The notes beneath the pieces were generated by a model that saw only the letters and a list, made by a program, of their open reading frames with translations, was not told where the DNA came from and searched no databases. A stretch of 64,000 nucleotides of DNA from Fusibacter paucivorans (GTDB taxonomy: Bacteria > Bacillota > Clostridia > Peptostreptococcales > Acidaminobacteraceae), in the NCBI RefSeq assembly GCF_018390735.1, contig NZ_JAHBCL010000001.1, positions 240,441 to 304,440 on the forward strand, in the 5' to 3' direction. Of the stretch, positions 35,800-44,576 are shown one piece after another. Numbering within the stretch: position 1 is the first letter of the stretch; each line of letters begins with the position of its first letter. The translations under genes and the position numbers were made by a program.

Positions 35800-37863
35800 A
35801 TGAGCAAAAATATTCTCGTCGTATCAACACGAAAAAAGGCAGCACTTTTTATTAAGGAAACGTTGCATTATGTCATCGGCGACGATATCAACATCATCGT
35901 CTATTACTTCACCATGGACAATGAGCCCTACCTGCTAAAGCAGCTTAAAAGACCGCTCGATGTCATCGTCGCTTCCGGCGAAGTCTCTTATGAACGGATT
36001 AGTCATTACAACCACCACGTGAAGACCTTTATCGCCATGCGGGATGTTTCTGAACCGGAATACTTTGACAAAGTGTTTCTCATTCCGAAAGGTAAGCGCG
36101 TACTTGTCGCCAATGAGACTGAAAAGGGCACTTATGAGACAATCCAAGCACTCGAATCCCTTGGAATCACCCATTTAACCTACGTCCCCTACTGGCTGAA
36201 CTGCGATGTAGACTATTCGGACATTGATATTGCCATCAGCCCCGGTATGCTCGACATCTGCCCGCCTGAAATTAAGGAAAAAATAGATATCGGCATGCGT
36301 CAGCTCGCCATCTCGTTCTTCATCGAACTCCTAACCCATTTGGCATTCGACTTAAACCTGCTCGAAAAGTACCTCTATAAACAGAAACAGCTCCTGATTT
36401 CTACGTATCAAAAACTGAGTGTTGAATACCTAAGAGCCGAACGGCTTAAAGATTCACTGCAAACCATCATTAACGAATTAGATGAAGCTATTATCGGCGT
36501 CAACCAGCAGCATCGCATCACCGAATTTAACAAGACCGCTGAAAGACTGCTTCATTTGAGAAAAGAACAAGTTTTGCACCGAACACTCCAAGATGTTTTC
36601 AAGACCAAAGAGCCTATTGGCACATTCCTGTCAAAGCACAACAACATCGTCCTCCTACAAGATAAACAGATCTTCATTAATTTTGTCTCGACGACCAGCG
36701 ACAATATTTCAGGCGGCATCTATATTCTGAGAGAGGTTAAGAAACTGCAAGAAAGCGAGGAACACGTTCGCCGCATTCTCTACAAAAAAAATTACGCTTA
36801 CAGCGCAAGGTATCATTTCGAAGAGATTGTCGCCAGGAATTCGGAAATGATGAGCATTATTCAAAATGCTCAATTTCTGTCAAAAGCCGATTCGACCATT
36901 TTAATTACCGGCGAAAGCGGTACGGGTAAAGAAGTACTGGCACAGTCTATTCACAACGCTTCTCCACGTCGAAATCAACCTTTTATCGCCGTTAACTTTG
37001 CGGCGATGAACGACAACCTCATTGAAAGCGAGCTGTTCGGATATGAAGAGGGGGCTTTTACCGGCGCCAAAAAAACCGGTAAAAAAGGGCTTTTTGAATT
37101 GGCACACAACGGCACGATCTTTTTAGATGAAATCGGCGATTCTTCGTTATGGGTTCAGTCTAGACTGCTTCGCGTATTGGAAGAAAAAGAAATCATGCGA
37201 CTGGGTGACACGAAAATCATTCCCGTTGATGTCAGGGTTATTGTTGCAACCAATAAAAATTTATTATCACTGATTAAAGACGGTAAATTCCGTGAAGATT
37301 TATACTATCGGCTTAATGTTTTTAAGGTACACATCCCACCGCTCAGAGAGCGAAAGGAAGACATACAGCCCCTCATCCGCGCCATTATGAGAAACTACCA
37401 GTTCGAAAAAACCTTTTCAGAACAAGCTGAACAGCTGGTCATGGCCTATCACTGGCCGGGCAACATTCGTGAGCTGCGCAATATGGTGGAATATGTCGCC
37501 GTCAAAACGCAAGGCGATACCATTGATCTAACCGATCTCCCCTATGACTTGCTGCATTCAAAAAACATTTCGTCAGAAATTGCTTTTCGCACCGATGAAA
37601 TCACGAAACTCCTGCTTCAATCGTTTGACCCATTTGTTATTCGATTCGTCTTGAGGATCGCCTCGGAAAATCTGCATGCACCGACAAAAATCGGTCGTTC
37701 TCGTATTAAACTGTTGCTGGCAGGTCACGACATCACCATCAGTGATTCTAATTTAAAGACACTTTTGAAATATCTAAGTGAATACGGCCTCGTCTCTATT
37801 GGCAAGACTAAACAAGGCATGGTGATCACACCTGCCGGCGAAACTTTTCTCGCAAAATTCTAA
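35800..37863 (+). CDS. Sigma-54-dependent activator with PAS domain and winged-helix C-terminus
   Basis: A 687-residue enhancer-binding protein. Residues 1-200 form an unassigned sensor with PrpR-N-like alpha/beta pattern; a PAS domain follows (~220-320). The AAA+ core has Walker A GESGTGKE (371-378), GAFTGA (418-423), Walker B GTIFLDEIGD and FREDLYYRLNVFKV. After about residue 600 there is no Fis helix-turn-helix: the sequence IGRSRIKLLLAGHDITISDSNLKTLLKYL, ending SIGKTKQGMVITPAGE, looks like a winged helix. It is divergent from the kce operon with sigma-54 promoter and dyad between, so it should activate that operon in response to its substrate. Confidence 0.9.
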   Translation: MSKNILVVSTRKKAALFIKETLHYVIGDDINIIVYYFTMDNEPYLLKQLKRPLDVIVASGEVSYERISHYNHHVKTFIAMRDVSEPEYFDKVFLIPKGKRVLVANETEKGTYETIQALESLGITHLTYVPYWLNCDVDYSDIDIAISPGMLDICPPEIKEKIDIGMRQLAISFFIELLTHLAFDLNLLEKYLYKQKQLLISTYQKLSVEYLRAERLKDSLQTIINELDEAIIGVNQQHRITEFNKTAERLLHLRKEQVLHRTLQDVFKTKEPIGTFLSKHNNIVLLQDKQIFINFVSTTSDNISGGIYILREVKKLQESEEHVRRILYKKNYAYSARYHFEEIVARNSEMMSIIQNAQFLSKADSTILITGESGTGKEVLAQSIHNASPRRNQPFIAVNFAAMNDNLIESELFGYEEGAFTGAKKTGKKGLFELAHNGTIFLDEIGDSSLWVQSRLLRVLEEKEIMRLGDTKIIPVDVRVIVATNKNLLSLIKDGKFREDLYYRLNVFKVHIPPLRERKEDIQPLIRAIMRNYQFEKTFSEQAEQLVMAYHWPGNIRELRNMVEYVAVKTQGDTIDLTDLPYDLLHSKNISSEIAFRTDEITKLLLQSFDPFVIRFVLRIASENLHAPTKIGRSRIKLLLAGHDITISDSNLKTLLKYLSEYGLVSIGKTKQGMVITPAGETFLAKF

Positions 37864-37880
37864 AATTTAATAGGCAAACA

Positions 37881-37912
37881 AAAAAATCAGCACAGTCACA
37901 TGCTGATTTTTT
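37881..37912. terminator. Bidirectional terminator after the sigma-54 activator gene
   Basis: AAAATCAGCA (37883-37892) and TGCTGATTTT (37901-37910) with an eight-base loop, flanked by A and T runs. Confidence 0.85.
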
Positions 37913-37936
37913 TGAAAAAGTTGGGGGAAACAATTT

Positions 37937-37953
37937 GGTATATGGTATACCAA
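37937..37953. promoter_or_regulatory. GntR-type operator in a convergent intergenic space
   Basis: GGTAT-AT-GGTATACC, containing the perfect palindrome TGGTATACCA (37943-37952). The same arrangement lies at the TRAP operon promoter (43238-43247). Here it sits at the 3' side of the gntR gene, where no known promoter is expected. Confidence 0.5.
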
Positions 37954-37958
37954 AATGG

Positions 37959-38012
37959 TTATAAACATAATAGAATTATTTAAAATTTTAAATCATTCTA
38001 TTACGTTTGTAA
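37959..38012. repeat. Long AT-rich imperfect inverted repeat
   Basis: Two ~26-base arms (TTATAAACATAATAGAATTA... and its near reverse complement) meet at TTTAAAATTTTAAA. It lies between the operator and the gntR stop codon and could form a long hairpin at the end of the TRAP-gntR transcript, although there is no clear T run. Confidence 0.55.
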
Positions 38013-38044
38013 AATTACATTAAGTTTAGAGACACGCGTTTGCC

Positions 38045-38695
38045 TTATTTCCGATTGGTAAAGTTTGAAATCGCTTCACCTGTTTTGATCATATGCGTTT
38101 CCATTGCCTTTTTAGCATCTTCTAGGTTTCTGCTCTCGATCGCCTTTACAATCGCCTTATGTTCAATCAGCGTCGCTTTTTTTCGCGCGCCCTTCGCTAA
38201 AACTTTTAATCCCAAAAATCGAATAATGTCATTAATGTTCTTCAAGAGATTTAAAAGAACTTCATTTTTGCTCAACAGCGATATTTTGTTATGCAAACTT
38301 CGATCGAGATTCATAAATTCTATGGTATCATCGTTTTTCAGTGCCGTCTCTTGTAGCTGTACAATATCATTGAGCTCTTTAATGTCAGTATCTGTTGCAT
38401 TTAAAATGGCATCTTCAATCGCCAGTACCTCTAAGGCACGCCTTACTTTTTGCACATTCGTGAAATATTCTATTTCAAATGTTCTGACTACGGCACCTTT
38501 GTAAACTTCGTAAACCACCCAACCATCACGATGAAGGAGTTGAAGCGCTTCGCGAATCGGTGTTCGGCTAATTCCCAAGACATCCGACAGACGCCTCTCA
38601 TTCAATATTTCTCCTTGCGAATATACACCTGTAATGATATCTTCTTTAATCTGTTCATACACCTTGTACTTGTAAGTCGTCTGTTTTTCAATCAT
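38045..38695 (-). CDS. GntR family (FadR subfamily, FCD domain) regulator
   Basis: A 216-residue regulator. N-terminal winged helix has YEQIKEDIITGVYSQGEILNERRLSDVLGISRTPIREAL; the C-terminal FCD helical bundle (~85-215) shows DRSLHNKI and HKAIVKAIESRNLEDAKKAMETHM, with the histidines that usually bind a metal and carboxylate. The start at 38695 follows GGAG. It is the last gene of the TRAP operon and probably represses it, using TGGTATACCA sites. The ligand would be the transported acid. Confidence 0.9.
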   Translation of the reverse strand: MIEKQTTYKYKVYEQIKEDIITGVYSQGEILNERRLSDVLGISRTPIREALQLLHRDGWVVYEVYKGAVVRTFEIEYFTNVQKVRRALEVLAIEDAILNATDTDIKELNDIVQLQETALKNDDTIEFMNLDRSLHNKISLLSKNEVLLNLLKNINDIIRFLGLKVLAKGARKKATLIEHKAIVKAIESRNLEDAKKAMETHMIKTGEAISNFTNRK

Positions 38696-38816
38696 TGCCT
38701 CACTCCATTCCGATACAATTGCAAAAGACTGCATATTGATATACTTATTATGACACAAAAATATATTTAAGTTCAATATTGGGTTTGCAGTATTAAAATA
38801 CCACAAACCCATTTGT

Positions 38817-40082
38817 TTAAAATAATCCCGGTAAAAACAGGACTATTTGCGGTATATAGGTGATGAGCATCAACACCAGCAGCAACACAAACAACATTGG
38901 CAGCAAGTCTGAAAATTGATCCTTCAGTGAAATTTTTGCAATTGACCCCGATACGAATAGGCAAACACCTAGAGGCGGCGTACACATACCAATGGTCAAA
39001 TTTACAGCCATAATGATCCCAAAATGTACTAGGTCGATCCCAAAACTACTTGCCAACGGCAGAAAAAGCGGTGTAAAAATAACGATGGCACTGGTCGTAT
39101 CAATAAACGTCCCCGCAATTAATAAGATGATGTTGATAACCAACAGCAACAGAATTTTATTGCCGATATTATCACTCAAAAATGCGCCTACTTGCTGAGG
39201 AATATTGTTAACTGTAATGACCCACGTAAACAATGATGCAAATGCTACAACCACCAGAACCTGTCCCGTAGATTTTGCTGCATCTACCAAAGCTTGCCAC
39301 ACATCCGCAACAGAAAGCTCTCTATAAATGAACATGCCTATCACGAGTGCGTAAAAGACCGCAATTGTCCCCGATTCAGTCGGTGTAAAGACGCCGCTTA
39401 AAATTCCGCCAATAATGATAATCGGCATTAACAGTGCTAAAAATGCATCTTTCCCTGCATGTGCCAGTTCTTTAAAAGATGCCTTTTGCGAACGGCCTAT
39501 ATAATTGCGCTTCTTCCCAACAATGTAGCCATGTATCATAAGGCCTAAACCCATGAGCAATCCCGGTATAAAACCGCCTATAAATAATTTTGCAACGCTG
39601 ACATTTGCCATAACACCATAGATCAGCAATGGAATGCTTGGCGGAATAATAGGTCCAATAGATCCTCCACATGCTAACAAAGGTGCTGCATACGTTTTAT
39701 CATAGCCCTTTTCGGCCATAACAGGAATCATAATGCCTCCAATCGCAGCCGTTGCCGCAATGGCAGACCCAGTTATCGCCGCAAAAAACATGCAAGCTGA
39801 AATACTTACCATCGCCAGTCCACTCGGCAAATGCCCCATAAGCAAATCAGCAAAATTAACGATTCGTTTTGACATTCCACCTTTCAACATCAAGCCGCCG
39901 GATAATATAAACAGTGGGATTGCTGTTAAAGCAATACTGTCTGCGCCTGTAAACATCCTTTGGACGACTACCAGCATAGGGAAACCCGCCGTATAGATTT
40001 GAGCAATTGAGACGATCCCAAGCGAAAAGGCTATTGGAAAGCCAAGTAAAAAGATAATAAATAGTGAGAGTATAATTAACAT
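38817..40082 (-). CDS. dctM: TRAP transporter large permease
   Basis: A 421-residue membrane protein with about twelve helices, the Na+-driven transport subunit of the DctPQM system. Signatures include AITGSAIAATAAIGGIMIPVM and GSIGPIIPPSIPLLIYGV near the first half, and PLGVCLFVSGSIAKI in the second. It overlaps the 3' end of dctQ by seven bases, giving translational coupling. Next gene downstream is gntR. Confidence 0.95.
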   Translation of the reverse strand: MLIILSLFIIFLLGFPIAFSLGIVSIAQIYTAGFPMLVVVQRMFTGADSIALTAIPLFILSGGLMLKGGMSKRIVNFADLLMGHLPSGLAMVSISACMFFAAITGSAIAATAAIGGIMIPVMAEKGYDKTYAAPLLACGGSIGPIIPPSIPLLIYGVMANVSVAKLFIGGFIPGLLMGLGLMIHGYIVGKKRNYIGRSQKASFKELAHAGKDAFLALLMPIIIIGGILSGVFTPTESGTIAVFYALVIGMFIYRELSVADVWQALVDAAKSTGQVLVVVAFASLFTWVITVNNIPQQVGAFLSDNIGNKILLLLVINIILLIAGTFIDTTSAIVIFTPLFLPLASSFGIDLVHFGIIMAVNLTIGMCTPPLGVCLFVSGSIAKISLKDQFSDLLPMLFVLLLVLMLITYIPQIVLFLPGLF

Positions 40083-40573
40083 GACGCTTTTCCTCCCATC
40101 ACTTCCTTATTTGGCCGAAGCGTTAAATATATATTTTGTATTTGAAAATAAAGCATCAATACAGCACTCGATGGTAATGCTAAATAATAATAAGACATCG
40201 GAATTGACAAATATGGCGCGCTTTGACTACTGCCTGAAATCATAAACACAGTGCCATAGTAGATCAAAAATGCAAAGAAAAAGCATAAAATCACATTAAT
40301 GACGAGTTCCATCCACTTTCGAATTTTTGGTGAAACCATCGTAAGCATAATATCAATATTTAAATGCTCGCGTTCGCGAACACAATAGGCACCACCCCAA
40401 AAAACCAAATAGACGAAGCACAGCCTTATGATATCCTGTCCCCAAGCAATCGGTGTTTTTAAGATAAATCTCGAAATGACTTGATAAAAGGTAACAACCG
40501 ATAAAAGCAAAGTGCTGCTCCCCATGATTGCTTTTATTAGCAATACAATCATCTGATCAATTTTTCTAATCAT
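40076..40573 (-). CDS. dctQ: TRAP transporter small permease
   Basis: A 165-residue four-helix protein. The family signature PIAWGQDIIRLCFVYLVFWGGAYCVRERE (helix 2, with WxxE/D-R-like WGQD) and the following HLNIDIM are present. GGAGG precedes the ATG. It forms the membrane complex with DctM and lies 60 bases after dctP, across an intercistronic hairpin. Confidence 0.92.
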   Translation of the reverse strand: MIRKIDQMIVLLIKAIMGSSTLLLSVVTFYQVISRFILKTPIAWGQDIIRLCFVYLVFWGGAYCVREREHLNIDIMLTMVSPKIRKWMELVINVILCFFFAFLIYYGTVFMISGSSQSAPYLSIPMSYYYLALPSSAVLMLYFQIQNIYLTLRPNKEVMGGKASC

Positions 40574-40586
40574 ACATCCTCCAATA

Positions 40587-40606
40587 AGAGAGGGTTGCCC
40601 CTCTCT
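40587..40606 (-). terminator. Intercistronic hairpin between dctP and dctQ
   Basis: AGAGAGGG-loop-CCCTCTCT, eight perfect base pairs, without a strong T run on the minus strand. Placed just after the binding-protein gene, as in many transport operons where it stabilises or partly terminates the mRNA so that binding protein is made in excess. Confidence 0.6.
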
Positions 40607-40632
40607 TTACAACCTCAAAACTTTTGGCGTAT

Positions 40633-41685
40633 CTATTTGTTGTTCAAGATGAGTTCTACGATCTCGGGATCGACCAGTTCCTTTACTTCATCTTGTAAAT
40701 ACAACCCTTCGGTCGCAGTTTTAAAGCTTTCCTTTTCCGGTTCTGTTACAATCATGCCGCTTTCTTTGAGCTGTGCCAAATAATCACTTTCTTTACTGTC
40801 TACTGCCGCTCTCTGCTCTGGAATTGCTTTTTGAGCAGCATTCTCAATCGCAGTTTTTTGGGCTTCAGTCAAACCGTCAAAGAATGATTTATTCATAATC
40901 ATACTGACAGCGGCATAGGTATGACCATCCAGTGTCAAATACTTTTGAACTTCATTAAACTTTGATGTGGCAATTGTTGCTATTGGGTTTTCTTGGCCAT
41001 CAACCATCCCTTGCTGCAATGCCGTATAGAGTTCATTGAACGATACCGGTACTGCGAATGCCTCTAATCTATCCATCAGTGCAAACCAAATCGGCGCTTC
41101 CTGTACACGAACAGAAAGATCCTTCATATCTTCAGCCGTCTTGATTTCCCTTACATTATTCGTAAAGTGTCTAAAGCCCAATTCACCAAATCCTAAGTGA
41201 ACAAACCCCGCCTCAGACATTTCATCTGCGATGGCTTCTTGAAGGACATTATCTAAAATTTGGTATGCTTGTTCCTTATCGTCAAATAAGTAGGGAATTG
41301 ATAGCACTTGAAGATCCGGTACCCATGCCGGCAATGCACCATCTGACGTGACAATCGTCATTTGAATGGTACCGAGCTTGACTCCCTCAGCTGCTTCACG
41401 TTCACCGCCGAGCGCACCATTTGGGTAAATTTCGACATTGAAGCTGTCATCGCTTTCTTCCAGTGCTTCTTTGAAATATTGTGCGAGTAATGTCGATTGA
41501 TGATCTTCATTGCCAACGACTGCAATTTTAACGGTCACCGGTTCTGTCGCGCTCGTCTCATCGCTAGCTGCATTCTCTGCCTGTCCTGCTTGAGATCCCT
41601 CAGCTGCTTTTTCTGCCCCACATCCTGTAAAGACACTTAAAACCATTGTTACGATTACCAATAATGCCATTATTTTTTTCAACAT
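40633..41685 (-). CDS. dctP: TRAP transporter substrate-binding lipoprotein (DctP family)
   Basis: A 350-residue binding protein with signal peptide and lipobox FTGC. Mature sequence has the DctP features GALGGEREAAEGVKLGTIQM, the carboxylate-binding arginine region KDLSVRVQEAPIWFALMDRL, and VSFNELYTALQQGMVDGQENP. The ATG overlaps the stop of the DUF2848 gene by one base (TAATG) and GGAGGT lies within that gene's end. The conserved arginine predicts a carboxylate ligand. Confidence 0.94.
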   Translation of the reverse strand: MLKKIMALLVIVTMVLSVFTGCGAEKAAEGSQAGQAENAASDETSATEPVTVKIAVVGNEDHQSTLLAQYFKEALEESDDSFNVEIYPNGALGGEREAAEGVKLGTIQMTIVTSDGALPAWVPDLQVLSIPYLFDDKEQAYQILDNVLQEAIADEMSEAGFVHLGFGELGFRHFTNNVREIKTAEDMKDLSVRVQEAPIWFALMDRLEAFAVPVSFNELYTALQQGMVDGQENPIATIATSKFNEVQKYLTLDGHTYAAVSMIMNKSFFDGLTEAQKTAIENAAQKAIPEQRAAVDSKESDYLAQLKESGMIVTEPEKESFKTATEGLYLQDEVKELVDPEIVELILNNK

Positions 41686-42380
41686 TAGCGTTCTACCTCC
41701 GGAATAATATCGATATCATACACCAACTCAATTTTTCGTTTTAAGACGTCATCAATCATTTCGCATTTGAAGACGTCGCCATAGACAAAACCATTAATCA
41801 GCGGTACTGTTCCCGAATAAATAATACTGTTCTGAATATTGCCAACCCTCTCATTAATTTCATTTAATATTTTGTCAGCCGGCAGGATATCTGCGAGGGT
41901 TCCGTCTTGATACATCACTTCTTTACCGTCAACAGACTGGTAAGACACGAGTCTAATCTGATCCCAGTGATCTTTTAACTCTTCAAAAGGCCAAATAGTT
42001 TTACTGATTGGCTTCGGACAAACTTGTTTTGATTTCGGAACGCTAACAGATTCAAGCCCCCTGTCCGTATGATCGCTACCCAGTCCTATATAGAGGACCC
42101 CTTCTATTAAAACCATGACATATTCAACTTCACCTGAAGTTTGAGCACCCGAAAACTTAATCGTTTCTGCCTGTGTCAAACATTCGTGAGAACATTCAAA
42201 AATAGTAGGAATTCGTTTTGGAGCAGGTACATTCAACTGTTCCTCTAACTCTTTGATATGTTCCATCGTCTTCTCGATATTTCTGCCTGCATAACCAATA
42301 ACCAATAATTCGTTAAAATCAACTTGCTGAATTTTTTTTTCGGCATTTACTGCCTCAATTTCAAAATGAATCGTTCCCAT
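41685..42380 (-). CDS. DUF2848 family protein
   Basis: A 231-residue soluble protein resembling DUF2848, related in fold to fumarylacetoacetate hydrolase-type proteins. Visible features are VIGYAGRNIEKTMEHIKELEEQL near the N-terminus, the GEVEYVMVLIEGVLYIGLGSDHTDR centre and IYSGTVPLINGFVYGDVFKCEM toward the end, where the acidic residues could bind a divalent metal. It lies between the amidase-like gene and the binding protein with overlap, so it probably acts on the imported compound. Reaction unknown. Confidence 0.75.
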   Translation of the reverse strand: MGTIHFEIEAVNAEKKIQQVDFNELLVIGYAGRNIEKTMEHIKELEEQLNVPAPKRIPTIFECSHECLTQAETIKFSGAQTSGEVEYVMVLIEGVLYIGLGSDHTDRGLESVSVPKSKQVCPKPISKTIWPFEELKDHWDQIRLVSYQSVDGKEVMYQDGTLADILPADKILNEINERVGNIQNSIIYSGTVPLINGFVYGDVFKCEMIDDVLKRKIELVYDIDIIPEVER

Positions 42381-42389
42381 ACATACTCC

Positions 42390-43178
42390 CTATCCTAGTT
42401 GATATAATTCTGTTCTTCTGTCCTTAAAGACGTGGATGGTATTTCTAATTTCTTGAATGGTCTCAATATTTAAGATACCTTCAATCGTACATGCTTCATC
42501 GCCGCCTTCACAGATAAGATTTCCCCACGGATCAATCATTAAAGAATGTCCGCCGTACTGTGTCTCGCCTGCAACACCGCATGAATTCACCGCTACAACA
42601 TAAATTTGATTTTCAATCGCTCTAGCCTTGCAAAGCGTCATCCAGTGTTCCAAGCGAACCCGAGGCCACTGCGCTACAATAAAAAGCACCTCTATGCCAT
42701 CTAAAGCCAGCGTTCTAACCAATTCTAAAAATCTCAGATCATAACAGATCACAATCCCGCATTTGACATTATCCAAGTTGAATGTACAGATGTGACCGCC
42801 TTTTTCATAATACTTATCTTCGTCCATATAAGAAAATAGATGTGTTTTGTCATAATTGGCGATGACATTCCCCTCTCTATCAAATATATAGCTCGAATTA
42901 AAGCATTTCCCATCCCTAAAATCCGATACTGAACCTGCAATAATATGTTTATGGTACTTTTTAGCAAGTCTCGAGAATAGTGCTTTTGTTTTCTGTCCGT
43001 TTTGATCACAGTATTTTTCAAGATTATCTTTTGGGAAAAAACCTGTATTCCAAGTTTCAGGCAAAACAATCACATCACAATCACCTTTTGAAGCTTCTTC
43101 AACTAATTGCTCTGCTTGAAGATAATTTTGTTCCGGTTCTTCAAATATCATATTCATTTGTATCGCGGAAACTTTCAT
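42390..43178 (-). CDS. Carbon-nitrogen hydrolase (nitrilase superfamily, omega-amidase/YafV-like)
   Basis: A 262-residue amidase of the nitrilase superfamily. The catalytic triad is Glu41 (LPETWN), Lys111 (YDKTHLF) and Cys145 (VICYDLRF); the second glutamate lies in the EHW region. The compact length and PETWNTGFF motif fit omega-amidase/Nit2-like enzymes that release ammonia from dicarboxylic acid monoamides such as 2-oxoglutaramate. First gene of the TRAP operon, ten bases before DUF2848. The amide substrate may enter through the TRAP importer. Confidence 0.88.
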   Translation of the reverse strand: MKVSAIQMNMIFEEPEQNYLQAEQLVEEASKGDCDVIVLPETWNTGFFPKDNLEKYCDQNGQKTKALFSRLAKKYHKHIIAGSVSDFRDGKCFNSSYIFDREGNVIANYDKTHLFSYMDEDKYYEKGGHICTFNLDNVKCGIVICYDLRFLELVRTLALDGIEVLFIVAQWPRVRLEHWMTLCKARAIENQIYVVAVNSCGVAGETQYGGHSLMIDPWGNLICEGGDEACTIEGILNIETIQEIRNTIHVFKDRRTELYQLG

Positions 43179-43237
43179 TTGGCCTCCTTTTACCTATATG
43201 ATTTTTTTGACCAAGCGCTTTTGGGCATTTCGGTATT

Positions 43238-43283
43238 TGGTATACCACATACCAATAATAATCAATTCCCTTATCGTTGTCAA
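43238..43283 (-). promoter_or_regulatory. Promoter and GntR operator of the nitrilase-TRAP operon
   Basis: Minus strand TTGACA (43283-43278), 17-base spacer, TATTAT (43260-43255), a near-consensus promoter. Just downstream is GGTAT-N2-GGTATACC-N2-ATACC, centred on TGGTATACCA (43238-43247), placed to block transcription. Confidence 0.75.
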
Positions 43284-43337
43284 TAAACATCGGCAAAATT
43301 TTATTTATATCACGACTGACTTATTCAGCTATACGCA

Positions 43338-43448
43338 GAAATGGCATTATTCAAATTTTATTTTCGTCACTATAATCTATATTATTTTCATGAGATGAAA
43401 ATTTATATATGGTGGTGAATACTCTACGAAAGGTAATGATGCAATTTC
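43338..43448 (+). repeat. Full copy of the 111-bp dispersed element (copy 2)
   Basis: Begins GAAATGGCATTATTCAAATT and ends GGTAATGATGCAATTTC; the two ends are inverted repeats of about 16 bases with few mismatches. An inner dyad TTTTCAT-GAG-ATGAAAA lies at its centre (about 43384-43400). Contains no ORF. It lies between the TRAP operon promoter and the end of the PEP-hydrolase-like gene. Confidence 0.7.
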
Positions 43449-43449
43449 C

Positions 43450-43486
43450 GTATAAAAAAATGCCGGTACCAATGTACCGACATTTC
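43450..43486 (-). terminator. Terminator of the Tm-1/PEP-hydrolase-like operon
   Basis: AAATGTCGGTAC-ATTG-GTACCGGCATTT on the minus strand followed by TTTTTATA. Confidence 0.8.
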
Positions 43487-43518
43487 TAAAATATCTATTG
43501 AAATTACTTGTTCAATTT

Positions 43519-44349
43519 CTATTTCTTGATCTCTTTAAAAGCTTCCGTTTGGCTTTTAATACCTTTCTCTGCAGCAAAGCGCTCAATGCTTGATGCACCG
43601 AAAAAGCCATCAATGCCCTTTGTCTTTGCAATAACGTATGCAGCATCTTCCGGTTCCGCAATTGGCCCACCATGGCAAATAACCAGAATATCCGGATTAA
43701 CTTTACGTCCTGCTTCAATAATGGCTTCAATTTTTACGATACATTCATCCAGTGTCAGCGCTGTTTGTGCACCGATCGAGCCCTTAGTCGTCAGTCCCAT
43801 GTGTGCAACCAATATGTCTGCACCTGCTTCCGCCATGGCTTTTGCTTGTTCAGGGTCGAAAACATACGGCGTTGTCAAGAGGTCGAGTTCATGTGCCTTT
43901 CGAATCATGTCAACTTCGAGATCGTAGCCCATCCCCGTTTCCTCTAAGTTTTGTCTAAAGACGCCATCGATGAGGCCGACTGTCGGAAAGTTTTGAACAC
44001 CGCTGAATCCCATATCTTTCAGCTGTTTCAAAAAGACATCCATCACCCTAAATGGATCAGTCCCGCAAACACCTGCCAAAACCGGCGTATCCTGAACCAC
44101 CGGCAGCACTTCCGATGCCATGTCCACAACAATGGCATTGGCGTCGCCATAAGCCATCAACCCTGCCAAAGAACCGCGACCAGCCATTCTATAGCGGCCT
44201 GAATTATAGATAATCAGCATATCTGCGCCGCCTTTTTCACTGCTCTTTGCAGTGATCCCCGTACCTGCGCCGACGCCAACCAGGATATTCCCCTCTGCGA
44301 TGTGTCTACGGTACATTGCCATTATTTCAAGTCTCGTCATCTTATTCAT
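43519..44349 (-). CDS. PEP hydrolase-like TIM-barrel protein
   Basis: A 276-residue protein of the phosphoenolpyruvate-hydrolase-like family (formerly TIM-barrel signal-transduction protein), which is also the C-terminal half of tomato Tm-1. Seen here: [47 protein letters not shown] and [13 protein letters not shown], the conserved barrel loops. AGGAGG precedes the ATG at 44349. It follows the Tm-1-like gene with a 228-base gap containing a 17-base tandem repeat, and shares its whole fold with the N-terminal half of the AraC-type regulator at 45933. Substrate and reaction are not known with confidence. Confidence 0.85.
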   Translation of the reverse strand: MNKMTRLEIMAMYRRHIAEGNILVGVGAGTGITAKSSEKGGADMLIIYNSGRYRMAGRGSLAGLMAYGDANAIVVDMASEVLPVVQDTPVLAGVCGTDPFRVMDVFLKQLKDMGFSGVQNFPTVGLIDGVFRQNLEETGMGYDLEVDMIRKAHELDLLTTPYVFDPEQAKAMAEAGADILVAHMGLTTKGSIGAQTALTLDECIVKIEAIIEAGRKVNPDILVICHGGPIAEPEDAAYVIAKTKGIDGFFGASSIERFAAEKGIKSQTEAFKEIKK

Positions 44350-44473
44350 GTGAATTGCCTCCTGTTCTTCACTTTTATAAAACGAATTTTCGTTTTTAGC
44401 TTTTCTCACTTTTATAAAGCCTAGCGTTTACGCTGACTAATTTTGGCTGTGAATAGTTGTGCACTGCGCAAGC

Positions 44474-44507
44474 TTTAAACTTAATTTGCCTTTAAACTTA
44501 ATTTGCA
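44474..44507. repeat. Two tandem 17-bp units
   Basis: TTTAAACTTAATTTGCC and TTTAAACTTAATTTGCA, between the Tm-1-like and PEP-hydrolase-like genes. Confidence 0.8.
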
Positions 44508-44576
44508 TATCTGGTAAGATGGTATTAAATGCTCGGACGCCTATTCGTGCTATGAATCACCTTGTCGATTGGCCGC

